Positions 8,378-16,093 of a stretch of 64,000 nucleotides of DNA are shown here, piece by piece (positions within the stretch are counted from its first letter, which is position 1; each line of letters opens with the position of its first letter). Source of the DNA: Candidatus Hydrogenedentes bacterium UBA2224. Its GTDB lineage: Bacteria > Hydrogenedentota > Hydrogenedentia > Hydrogenedentales > SLHB01. Below the pieces are notes generated by a model. It was not told the DNA's origin, searched no databases, and worked only from the letters and a program-made list of their open reading frames with translations. The position numbers and the translations under genes were made by a program. The stretch is taken from positions 24,992 through 88,991 of the forward strand of contig DDYW01000021.1 in NCBI GenBank assembly GCA_002348185.1, given 5' to 3'.

Positions 8378-9907
8378 GTGAGCATTGCGGCATTGTTGGA
8401 GGAACGGGCGCGGCAGCACGGTTCGCGCACGTTTCTGATTTGCGAAGATATCGAATACTCGTTCGAGACGATGCACGAGTACAGCACGCGCGTTGCGGTG
8501 AACCTGGCCGCGCACGGTGTGCAGCAGGGCGACAAAGTCGTGCTGCTGATGGGTAATTGCCTCGAGTATCTCTATGTATTCCTCGGGGCGGGACGCATCG
8601 GCGCGGTGATTGTGCCGGTCAACCCCACGCTGAAAGCCGACGAAATCGCGCACATCGTGAATAATTCGGAGGCCGAAACGCTGATCACGGCGCCGGAACT
8701 CGCGTCCCTGATCCCCCAGCTCCGGGCCGTCCTGCCCAACGTGAAACGCTATTTCGTCGCGGGCGAGGCCACCGAAGACGCGGAGTCGTTTTCCACGCTG
8801 ATGACCCCGGTCGCTGAGGCGCCGCCCATGGCGGCCGCGCCGGGCGACACGGCGGCGCTCATCTACACTTCCGGCACCACCGGCATGCCGAAAGGCGTGA
8901 TGCTGACCCACCGAAACTACCTCGCCAATGCCCTTATGCTGGTGAAATCGCAGACCGTGGTCGAGCACGACCGGTTTTTCTGCGTCTTGCCGCTATTCCA
9001 TGTCAACGCGCAGGTGGTGACCATCCTGACCCCGCTGATGGGGGGGGCGTCGGTCGTGCTGATGAAAAAGTTCAACCCCTTCGCGATCCTGCCCATGATT
9101 CAGAAGCACCGGCCGACCATTATGAGCGCGGTGCCCACCATTTATAACGTGATGTGCCGTCTCGCAAAGGCCCAGGACCAGGAGTACGACCTGTCCTCCA
9201 TCCGGTCGTTCGCGACCGGCGCTGCTCCCATGCCCGAAGAAACCTACAACGAGGCGCTCCGCACCTTGAAACGGCCCATCATCGGCGGATACGGGTTGAC
9301 CGAGGCCACCTGTGCCAGCGCCGCGGCCGATTCCCGCGATCCCATTAAGTGGAACTCCGTGGGAAGCCCCCTCCCGTACACCATCATCCGCATCGCCGGC
9401 GAAGACGGCAAAGACGTGCCCTTCGGCGACGTCGGCGAGATTCTGATAGCCGGTCCCACGGTGATGAAGGGCTATTACAAGAACCCCGCCGCCACCGCCG
9501 AAGTGCTGCGCGACGGATGGCTGTACACCGGCGACCTCGGACAGTTCGACGAAGACGGTTACCTCTATATCGTGGGCCGCGTAAAAGACATGATCATCCG
9601 GGGCGGCCAGAACATCTACCCCCAGCAAATTGAGGATGTCATTTCGCGCCTTCCGGGCGTCGAAGAGTGCTGCGTGGTCGGCGTGGAAGAGGCGCGCTGG
9701 GGCCAGGAAGTGCTCGCCGTCGTCAAATGCACCGAAAACATCAACTTGGCGGAAAGCGACGTCATCCAGCATTGCCGGCGCTATCTGGCGAACTACAAGT
9801 GCCCCGCCTTCGTGCGGTTTGTCGACGAACTGCCGAAGACCCCGACCGGCAAGATCAAAAAGACGCAGGTGGCCGCGAGCTTCGCGGACATTGCCAAGAG
9901 CGGATAG
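8378..9907 (+). CDS. AMP-dependent acyl-CoA synthetase/ligase
   Basis: 509 residues, a full-length class I adenylate-forming enzyme. The phosphate-binding A3 motif YTSGTTGMPKGVM lies near residue 165. GYGLTEAT (A5) and YTGDLGQFDEDGYLYIVGR (A7/A8) follow, and the C-terminal catalytic lysine motif PKTPTGKIKK is near the end. The family activates a carboxylic acid, usually a fatty or aromatic acid, to an acyl-AMP and then to the CoA thioester. GTG 8378 is chosen because GAGAGG lies nine bases upstream; a TTG six bases earlier is possible. The substrate cannot be read from the sequence. Gene stands between a terminator-like hairpin and a small lipoprotein gene. Confidence 0.93.
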   Translation: MSIAALLEERARQHGSRTFLICEDIEYSFETMHEYSTRVAVNLAAHGVQQGDKVVLLMGNCLEYLYVFLGAGRIGAVIVPVNPTLKADEIAHIVNNSEAETLITAPELASLIPQLRAVLPNVKRYFVAGEATEDAESFSTLMTPVAEAPPMAAAPGDTAALIYTSGTTGMPKGVMLTHRNYLANALMLVKSQTVVEHDRFFCVLPLFHVNAQVVTILTPLMGGASVVLMKKFNPFAILPMIQKHRPTIMSAVPTIYNVMCRLAKAQDQEYDLSSIRSFATGAAPMPEETYNEALRTLKRPIIGGYGLTEATCASAAADSRDPIKWNSVGSPLPYTIIRIAGEDGKDVPFGDVGEILIAGPTVMKGYYKNPAATAEVLRDGWLYTGDLGQFDEDGYLYIVGRVKDMIIRGGQNIYPQQIEDVISRLPGVEECCVVGVEEARWGQEVLAVVKCTENINLAESDVIQHCRRYLANYKCPAFVRFVDELPKTPTGKIKKTQVAASFADIAKSG

Positions 9908-9942
9908 GCGCGCCAGGCCACGGACAGAGAGAGGAGTTCGCC

Positions 9943-10368
9943 ATGATGCGCAAACGGGCATTTTACGGACTGTTGACGGGGGTTCTGGTTCTGTGCGTCT
10001 GCGGATGCGCCACGACGCGACAAGGCATCTCCGACGACGAACTGATCCGCGAGACCCTCGCCACGTGGAAATCCGGGCTCGAAAGCCACGACCTCGACGT
10101 CCTGATGTCCACGATCTCCGAGGATTTCGTCAGCGACGAAGGGGGCGGCAAAGCCGACTTCCGCGAATACGTCGCCGGACTCTTCGACGACGGCACCTTG
10201 TCCGGCGCGAAGATGGACATTGACAGCGCCCGCGTCACCATCGAAGAAGAAATGGCCACGGTCGAGAACGCCGGCCTGAGCGGCGATCGCGGCAGCGTCC
10301 TGCTCGACATGGACCTCAAGAAAGAGGACGATGGCGTCTGGCGCATCGTGGGCCTGCAAGCCTACTAG
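9943..10368 (+). CDS. Small lipoprotein with SnoaL/NTF2-like domain
   Basis: 141 residues. The N-terminus MMRKRAFYGLLTGVLVLCVCGC is a type II signal peptide whose last Cys is the probable lipidation site (lipobox V-C-G-C, slightly atypical). The rest, starting ISDDELIRETLATWKSGLESHDLDVLMSTI, is a typical NTF2-like/SnoaL-like or DUF4440 opening, ending WRIVGLQAY. Members form cone-shaped barrels and can bind small ligands or be enzymatic; no active-site signature is visible here. GAGAGGAG before the ATG supports the start. It follows the acyl-CoA ligase by 35 bases and may be cotranscribed. Confidence 0.75.
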   Translation: MMRKRAFYGLLTGVLVLCVCGCATTRQGISDDELIRETLATWKSGLESHDLDVLMSTISEDFVSDEGGGKADFREYVAGLFDDGTLSGAKMDIDSARVTIEEEMATVENAGLSGDRGSVLLDMDLKKEDDGVWRIVGLQAY

Positions 10369-10508
10369 ACGCGGTATCCCGACACGCCGGGCCGACGCCG
10401 CGCCCGGGAGCCAGGTGACAGCCACGACATGCTCCGGCGAAGGGTACCGCCGGCCAAGGACAGAAAACAGGCGTCCCCCCGGCGTCCGGCGCGTTCCCCG
10501 CGTTCGGG

Positions 10509-12260
10509 CTATTCCTTGATGTGGTGCTTGATGTCGACGATCTCGCCCTTGAAGATATCGACGACTTTGGCGATGTGGGGGTCTTCCAGGGCCTGCCGCG
10601 CCAGCTCCGGGTTCACGTGGGCGGCGGCCGCGCGGGGTGGGGCTTCGCGCGCAGGCCGCGGGGACTCCGGGCTGTCTCCGTTGACGCGCGTGCGGTAGCC
10701 GGTCAGGTTGGCGGTCCACGTTCGCAGAATGCGCTCCACCGCGGCGCGGTTTTCGGGTCGTTCGAGGTAAGTTCGCGCGTTTTGCTGGTCGTGGGTGAAG
10801 TCGAGGAGGATGGTCTCGTTCTCGATGGCGGCGGGAGACGCCTGACCGAGCCAGATGCCGAGATTGAGGTTTTCGGCGCCGGCTTTCTCCGTTACGCGCA
10901 GCCACGCCTCGCGCAGGTTGGTTTCCGAGACGGTTGCACAGGAGGATGCGGCGGGGGATTCATGCTCGGGACACTGCGCCGGAGCCTGGTGCGGCGCCGG
11001 CGCACGCTTAGGGGGGCTGGATTTGCCCTCGCCCTTGCCGCCCTTGCCGGCCTGCGCCGTTTGCGCCGCCGGCGGGGTCGCGGCGGCCACGGGGCCCACG
11101 CCACCGGCGCCGAGCTGGACGAGTTTTTCGAGCACGGTGTCGACCGATACCTCGACGGCCACCTTCGACACGCGGATCAGGAGCGTTTCCAGCGCGATGC
11201 GCTGCGCAAGCTGCGAATCGAACCCCTTCGAGAGTTCCGCGAACTGCTCGATCAATTGGATGAGACGCGTCAAGAGGAACCGGTCCGCCCGCTCCTGCAT
11301 CGCCGCGATCTCATGCCCGGGCAAGGCCAGCAGTTCCGGGATCCGGGCCCCGGCGGTCTTGCACACCAGCAGGTTCCGGAAATACCGGATGATGTCCTGA
11401 ACAAACTGGGACAGATCCTTTCCCGTCGCCACGATGTCCTCGACGAGCCGGAGCTGCGTGGCGATGTCCGCGTCCAGGATGGCGTCGCACAGCGCGTTGA
11501 GCTGTGCCCAGTCGACCAGACCCAGCACTTCGAATACGTCCTTAAACGTAATCTCCCGGCCGCAATACGAGATCAACTGTTCCAGGATGCTCTCGGCATC
11601 GCGGATGCCCCCGTCCGCGGCGCGCGCAATGGCATACAGCACCTCGTCGGAACAGGTCACCTTTTCCTGGTCGAGGATGCGGCGCAGCAGGGCGCAGATG
11701 TCCTCCTGGCCCACGCGGCGGAAATCGTAGCGCTGGCAGCGCGAGATAATCGTGGCCGGCACCTTGTGCGCTTCGGTCGTCGCCAGGATAAACACCGCAT
11801 GGGCGGGCGGCTCTTCGAGCGTCTTGAGCAGCGCGTTGAAGGCGGCACCGCTCAACTGGTGCACCTCGTCAATCACGTAAATCTTGTACCGCGACGACGA
11901 AGGCACCAGGCGGACATTGTCGCGGATCTGCCGGACATCGTCGACGCTGTTGTTGGAGGCGCCGTCGATTTCGAGGACGTCGATGTTGCGGCCCGCGGCG
12001 ATGGATACGCAGTTCTCGCAGGTTCCGCAGGGATTGGGGGTGGGGCCGTCGGACGACCGGCAGTTGAGCGCTTTGGCCAGGATGCGCGCCGTGGTGGTCT
12101 TCCCGATGCCGCGCGAACCGATGAACAGGTAGGCGTGGCCGATGCGCTGATTCTCGATGGCGTTCTGAAGGGTGCGCGTGATGTGCTGCTGGCCCACGAC
12201 CTCGTCGAAGGCCTGGGGCCGCCACGTTCGCGCCAAAACCTGGTAGTGCCCTTCCGCCAT
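10509..12260 (-). CDS. dnaX: DNA polymerase III subunit gamma/tau
   Basis: 583 residues. Clamp-loader AAA+ ATPase at the N-terminus: YQVLARTWRPQAFDEVVGQ, Walker A GSRGIGKT (48-55), zinc-binding cysteines C67, C78, C81 and C84, Walker B VIDEVH (129-134) and the SRC sensor motif (173-175). Domain III follows to about residue 370, then a Pro/Ala/Lys-rich linker (about 385-430) and a C-terminal tau-type region of some 150 residues, so the tau form is encoded. It loads beta clamps and links polymerase cores to the helicase. ATG 12260 is preferred to an upstream in-frame start because MAEGHYQVLARTWRP is the usual family start and GAGGG lies before it. No slippery A-run for a gamma frameshift was noticed. 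The SRP RNA gene lies just upstream on the same strand. Confidence 0.97.
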   Translation of the reverse strand: MAEGHYQVLARTWRPQAFDEVVGQQHITRTLQNAIENQRIGHAYLFIGSRGIGKTTTARILAKALNCRSSDGPTPNPCGTCENCVSIAAGRNIDVLEIDGASNNSVDDVRQIRDNVRLVPSSSRYKIYVIDEVHQLSGAAFNALLKTLEEPPAHAVFILATTEAHKVPATIISRCQRYDFRRVGQEDICALLRRILDQEKVTCSDEVLYAIARAADGGIRDAESILEQLISYCGREITFKDVFEVLGLVDWAQLNALCDAILDADIATQLRLVEDIVATGKDLSQFVQDIIRYFRNLLVCKTAGARIPELLALPGHEIAAMQERADRFLLTRLIQLIEQFAELSKGFDSQLAQRIALETLLIRVSKVAVEVSVDTVLEKLVQLGAGGVGPVAAATPPAAQTAQAGKGGKGEGKSSPPKRAPAPHQAPAQCPEHESPAASSCATVSETNLREAWLRVTEKAGAENLNLGIWLGQASPAAIENETILLDFTHDQQNARTYLERPENRAAVERILRTWTANLTGYRTRVNGDSPESPRPAREAPPRAAAAHVNPELARQALEDPHIAKVVDIFKGEIVDIKHHIKE

Positions 12261-12403
12261 GACCACCCTCGCCTCCGCGGCCGCACGGCCCTGGCCTGCG
12301 GCGGCCTCCAATTGCCCCCCGGCGCTTGTGCCAGGAAAACAAAAAATGCCCGCGCACCCACCGTCGAACGCTTACCCAGAGCGGCCACGGGGCCGTTGAC
12401 TCG

Positions 12404-12529
12404 GGCCAGGCGTCCCTACAGCACACGAGAAGAACCGCCTGCGGCTGCTTCCGTCAGGATCTGACCGGGTTCAGCAGCTTCCCGTTGAGTAGGACCCAGC
12501 CGTCAGCGCCTCGTACCCCGCGCCTGACC
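12404..12529 (-). ncRNA. ffs: Signal recognition particle RNA (4.5S-type)
   Basis: Read on the minus strand, the conserved SRP helix-8 domain is clear: GAACCCGGTCAGATCC, then TGAC, then GGAAGCAGCCG, followed by GGCGGTTC that closes the GAACC stem. The apical stem TCC-TGAC-GGA carries a UGAC (URRC-type) tetraloop instead of the more common GGAA. The ends pair perfectly over nine bases (GGTCAGGCG at 12521-12529 with CGCCTGGCC at 12404-12412), giving a hairpin RNA of about 126 nt; the ends could be a few bases longer. The RNA binds Ffh for cotranslational membrane targeting. A position beside dnaX is common in bacteria. Confidence 0.92.
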
Positions 12530-12815
12530 AAAAGGCAAGACGCCCTCGGGTGGGAATTCGACCTCGCTAAAGCGGATTGCGAGTGCAGGACACCGCTAAC
12601 TTCCCGTCTAGCGCGGGCAAACTCAAAATCTGCGCCAAAACAGCGTAACACTCACTTTAGCATTCATCGCGGGGGCCAGTCAATTTACCCGTTTCGTCCC
12701 GAACCATTGGCTAACGCGAAGGCTGATTACTCCGATGCGTGCGCCTTCGGGCGCTGGAGCTTTTGTCGACTCACCCACGTGGTGAAACAAGAGACGATTC
12801 TGCCTTCCGGGGTGC

Positions 12816-13077
12816 CAAAGGCGCGAAAACATGCCAGCCCAGCCCGCAGGGCTCCGAGTCCCGCAGGGACGGCAGACCGAAGCGCCCATGTTCTCGCGTC
12901 TGGAGCGCCGAAGGCGCGAAAACATGCCAGACCAGTCCGCAGGGCTCCGAGTCCCGCAGGGACGGCAGACAATAGCCCACCACTTCAGGAACCTCCGCAT
13001 CCCTCGAATCACAAGTCCCGTAGGGACGGCAGACCGAAGCGCCCATGTTCTCGCGTCTGGAGCGCCGAAGGCGCGGC
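12816..13077. repeat. Array of GTCCCGYAGGGAC hairpin repeat units
   Basis: Three copies of the 13-base palindrome GTCCCG(C/T)AGGGAC at 12858-12870, 12951-12963 and 13015-13027. Copies one and two sit in longer, almost identical units that begin AAGGCGCGAAAACATGCCAG and include GGCTCCGAGTCCCGCAGGG. A block ending GTTCTCGCGTCTGGAGCGCC is shared by units one and three. Spacing is uneven (93 and 64 bases), there is no unique spacer series, and no gene is visible. It looks like a small nested array of a REP-like intergenic element. Confidence 0.75.
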
Positions 13078-13091
13078 GGAGACGTGCACGA

Positions 13092-13133
13092 GGCGGACGG
13101 TATGGACAATATGGACGGCATGGACGGTATGGA
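13092..13133. repeat. TGGAC array, nine-base period
   Basis: Repeats of ATGGACNNN or CGGACGGT spaced nine bases apart, directly after the hairpin array. The same motif recurs at seven other intergenic sites in this window, described separately. Confidence 0.7.
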
Positions 13134-13348
13134 AACATCCGTCTTGGCGTCTTGGCGCCTTTGCGTGAGGCGCTGGTCCGCCCGTATCGCATTTCCCACC
13201 CGCGATTCGGATCCCTGGGGTGGCCGGTTGCACCTGTCGCCCGCAGCGGATATGCTGGCCTCTGAGCAGCGGTTCCTGCCTCCGCGCGGCACGAGGCGCC
13301 CGCGCAGGAGAGACGGAAGAGACCAATGGCGAGAGGGAGAGGGTACCC

Positions 13349-15262
13349 ATGACCATGCACCTGTTCCTGGCGGTTTCTGTGGCGATCAGCCTGGGGATCC
13401 ACGCGGCCGAGCCGCCGGCCGTCAGCGTGTGGGCGCCCCCGCCGCTAACCAAGGTCTTGCGCGACGCCGTTCCGCCTTCCGAAGGGGCCGAGCCGCTCCT
13501 CATCGAAGGCGCCCGCAACGAAACGGTCAGCGCGCAGGCGGCCGTGCGCTCCGCGGAGAACGCGGTGGCCGCCCGGATGTCGATCTCGGACCTCACGCAC
13601 CGCGAAACCGGCGCTGCGCTTCCCGCCAGCGCCGTAAGCCTCCAGTGGGAACGGTATATCGCCATTGATCGCAACACCACGGGCCTCCCCGGCGACGAAC
13701 TCGTCGCCAGCGCGCCCAACAGCATCCCGGACCCCTTCTGGGAGGCCGAAAACATCCCGCTCCAGGCCGGGGAGACGCAGGCGGCGTGGCTCGAGGTGGT
13801 CATCCCGGCCGATGCCGCGCCCGGCGATTACGACGGGACGCTCACCATCACGGCGGACGGCCAGTCCGCCCGATTGCCGGTCGCCCTGCACGTCTGGAAT
13901 TTCGTCGTGCCGGATGAACGCCACCTCTCGGTCGTGAACTGGTGGCGGTTTCCGGGGTTGGGGTTCGAAGGGCGGTTTGAACCGTTTTCCGACGCGTATT
14001 ACCAGTTTCTGGGGGAATGCTGCGCGTTTCTCGCGGCCCACCGTCAGACCGACATCCAGTTGTCTCTGAACGAACTGGTACAGGAGGTCGCGGGGGTCGA
14101 CGGCAGCGTAAGCTACGACACGTCGCGGCTCGAACGGTTCACCGCCACAGCGTTCGAGCACGGCATTCGGCAGATTCATCTGCACGGCGTGGGAACGCGC
14201 ACCGGGAACCACACCGAGCCGGACGGCCGCATCGAACCGGTTGCCGCGTCCATGAACCGCCTGCCCGCACTCGAGGCCGTGATACAGCAACACCAGTGGC
14301 AGGGCCGCATCGCGGTCAACATCTCCGACGAACCGTTCATCCATCACGAACAGTCGTACGCGGCTGTGGTTCGTCAGGTGCATCAGCTTGCGCCGAGCGT
14401 CCGGGTGATCGAGGCGGTGGAAGCGGAGTTTTTCGGCGACCTCGACATCTACGTGCCCAAACTGAGCCACCTCAACCTGTGGTATCCCCGGTTTCAGGAC
14501 GTGCAGCGCGAAGGCAAGGAACTCTGGTATTACACCTGCTGCCACCCGGTCGGGCGCTACCCGAACCGCTTTCTCGATCAGTCGCTCCTGAAAGGGCGCG
14601 CGTTGTTCTGGATCAATTACCTCTATGACCTCGACGGATACCTGCACTGGGGCCTGAACCATTTTTACGGCGACGATCCCTACACGCAGGAGGCCATCAG
14701 CCACGACCTGCCGCTCGGGGACCGTGCCGTGGTGTATCCCGGCGAATCGAAGTATCTCGGCTCGCTCCGGTTCAGCACCATGCGCGACGGCTTGCAGGAT
14801 TTCGAATACCTGTGGCTGCTCGAAGACGGTCTGCGGCAGCTCAAGGAGCGCGTGGGCGACGACGCGTACTGGCTCGAGCCGCGCCAGCGCTCCCTCGAAC
14901 TGTGCCGCCGGGTGGTGCAATCGTTCTACGACCACACCCGCGACCCCCAGGCGCTGATGGAGACCCGGCGCATGCTCGCGGCAGAGATCGAAGCCCTCGC
15001 CGCCGCCCCGCTGCTGGTCGTCCAGACCTCGCCGCCGGAGAACACCTTTGTGCCCGCGGGACCGCGAAACATCGGCGTGCGCGGCCTGGTCGCGCCCGGA
15101 GCCGCGGTGACGGTCAACGGGAAACCCGTCCCCGTGCGCGAAAGCGGCTATTTCTGCCTGGCCTGTTTCATGCGGGACGACCAGCCCGTCATCACGGTCA
15201 CCGTCGACGAAAATGGAGCGCACCGTTCGGTCTCACGATCGTTTATACTGGAGCAAGAATAA
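13349..15262 (+). CDS. Secreted DUF4091 / GH123-like glycosidase
   Basis: 637 residues. Signal peptide MTMHLFLAVSVAISLGIHAA. Residues 20-210 form a beta-rich N-terminal domain as in GH123 proteins, then a TIM-barrel-like part. The motif NISDEPF at residues 325-330 contains the Asp-Glu pair (D327, E328) in the position used by GH123 N-acetyl-beta-galactosaminidases for substrate-assisted catalysis. RFSTMRDGLQDFEYLWLLE is the DUF4091 signature. A C-terminal 70-residue beta domain follows. A GAGAGGGAGAGGG tract before the ATG fits a ribosome site. Family membership is firm; the N-acetylgalactosaminidase activity is inferred from GH123 only. Confidence 0.85.
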   Translation: MTMHLFLAVSVAISLGIHAAEPPAVSVWAPPPLTKVLRDAVPPSEGAEPLLIEGARNETVSAQAAVRSAENAVAARMSISDLTHRETGAALPASAVSLQWERYIAIDRNTTGLPGDELVASAPNSIPDPFWEAENIPLQAGETQAAWLEVVIPADAAPGDYDGTLTITADGQSARLPVALHVWNFVVPDERHLSVVNWWRFPGLGFEGRFEPFSDAYYQFLGECCAFLAAHRQTDIQLSLNELVQEVAGVDGSVSYDTSRLERFTATAFEHGIRQIHLHGVGTRTGNHTEPDGRIEPVAASMNRLPALEAVIQQHQWQGRIAVNISDEPFIHHEQSYAAVVRQVHQLAPSVRVIEAVEAEFFGDLDIYVPKLSHLNLWYPRFQDVQREGKELWYYTCCHPVGRYPNRFLDQSLLKGRALFWINYLYDLDGYLHWGLNHFYGDDPYTQEAISHDLPLGDRAVVYPGESKYLGSLRFSTMRDGLQDFEYLWLLEDGLRQLKERVGDDAYWLEPRQRSLELCRRVVQSFYDHTRDPQALMETRRMLAAEIEALAAAPLLVVQTSPPENTFVPAGPRNIGVRGLVAPGAAVTVNGKPVPVRESGYFCLACFMRDDQPVITVTVDENGAHRSVSRSFILEQE

Positions 15263-15296
15263 GGGTGAGCAACCCCCGGACCTGAGGGAAGACTGA

Positions 15297-15893
15297 ATGG
15301 CATACGATCCGGAAAAACTTGCCGAATCACTCCGCCTGGAAGCCGGCCTGCTTCTGGAACGGTCCGGCCTCGCGCCCACGCTCCATGGGTACGGACAGGT
15401 CCACCTGACGGGCAGCTACGCCCTCGATCTCATGGCGTGGCGCGACGTGGACATTCAACTCGTGCTTTTCGAAATCTGGGATCCCCTCGATGCCTTTTTC
15501 GCCCTGGGCCACCAGATCGCCAAGCAGCGCGGCGTGATTCGCATGACCTTCGGAAACCATCTTCGCAAGCCCACGCCGAAACTGCCCGGCGGACTCTATT
15601 GGGGCGTGCGGATGCTCAGCCTCGACAACGGGGAGGAATGGACACTCGATATCTGGGCCGTGGACGAGACCCACGTCCAGCAAAACAACGGTCTTATGCA
15701 GCGTATCCGCGACGCCCTGGACGTTCCGTCACGCCGCCTGATCCTCGATATGAAACACGCTCTCCTCACCAGCGAGGGCCGCACCCCGCCTCTCAGCGGC
15801 ATCCCTCTGTGCGAAGCGGTGTTGTTCGAAGGCCTCCGCGACGAAGCCGCTATTCGCGCCTATCTCCGTCGGCAGGGGGTCGAGGGCGTCTGA
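15297..15893 (+). CDS. Nucleotidyltransferase-fold hypothetical protein
   Basis: 198 residues, cytoplasmic. The segment LTGSYALDLMAWRDVDIQLVL (residues 38-58) matches the nucleotidyltransferase superfamily pattern hG[GS]x9Dh[DE]h exactly, with GS at 40-41 and DVD after nine residues. A third acidic position is likely in EEWTLDIWAVDE near residue 112. No accessory domain I can name; length is about that of a minimal NTase core with a helical tail (LEAGLLLERSGL start, LRRQG end). Could transfer a nucleotide to a small molecule or RNA. Follows the GH123-like gene by 34 bases, with GAGGGA before the ATG; the link may be positional only. Confidence 0.65.
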   Translation: MAYDPEKLAESLRLEAGLLLERSGLAPTLHGYGQVHLTGSYALDLMAWRDVDIQLVLFEIWDPLDAFFALGHQIAKQRGVIRMTFGNHLRKPTPKLPGGLYWGVRMLSLDNGEEWTLDIWAVDETHVQQNNGLMQRIRDALDVPSRRLILDMKHALLTSEGRTPPLSGIPLCEAVLFEGLRDEAAIRAYLRRQGVEGV

Positions 15894-15909
15894 GGGGAGA
15901 GAGAGAAGT

Positions 15910-16090
15910 AGACAGGATTTACAAGACTTACAGGATTTTGGGGCCCGAGCTTTCCTGCAGTCTCTGCCTGACCGTCTCGCTGTCGCTTTTGGTATTTTCA
16001 CTTAAATATTATGTTGTCTATTCAGCAATTAGAAAAGCAAAAACTGGAGTGTGACCGTTTTAATAAAATCTTGTCCATCCTGCCAATTAT
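15910..16090. repeat. Intergenic element with ACAGGATTT-type inverted ends
   Basis: The left end GACAGGATTTACAAGACTTA (15911-15930) with CAGGATTTTGG after it, and the right end AAAATCTTGTCCATCC (16065-16080), are imperfect inverted counterparts. They enclose a clearly AT-richer stretch than the rest of the window. Such ACAGGATTTACAGGATT strings are common intergenic repeats in environmental genomes. No gene is seen inside. Confidence 0.5.
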
Positions 16091-16093
16091 GCC

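Noticed and set aside
10521..12464. A 647-codon plus-strand frame over dnaX and the SRP RNA
   Set aside because: It runs antisense through the conserved dnaX gene and the SRP RNA and has no recognisable features.
12816..13077. CRISPR array
   Set aside because: Units are uneven in spacing, longer than CRISPR repeats, share their supposed spacers and have no cas genes nearby.
12326..13168. Frames of up to 280 codons in the repeat array
   Set aside because: They translate repeats in both directions and contain no domain; the region holds the SRP RNA and repetitive DNA.
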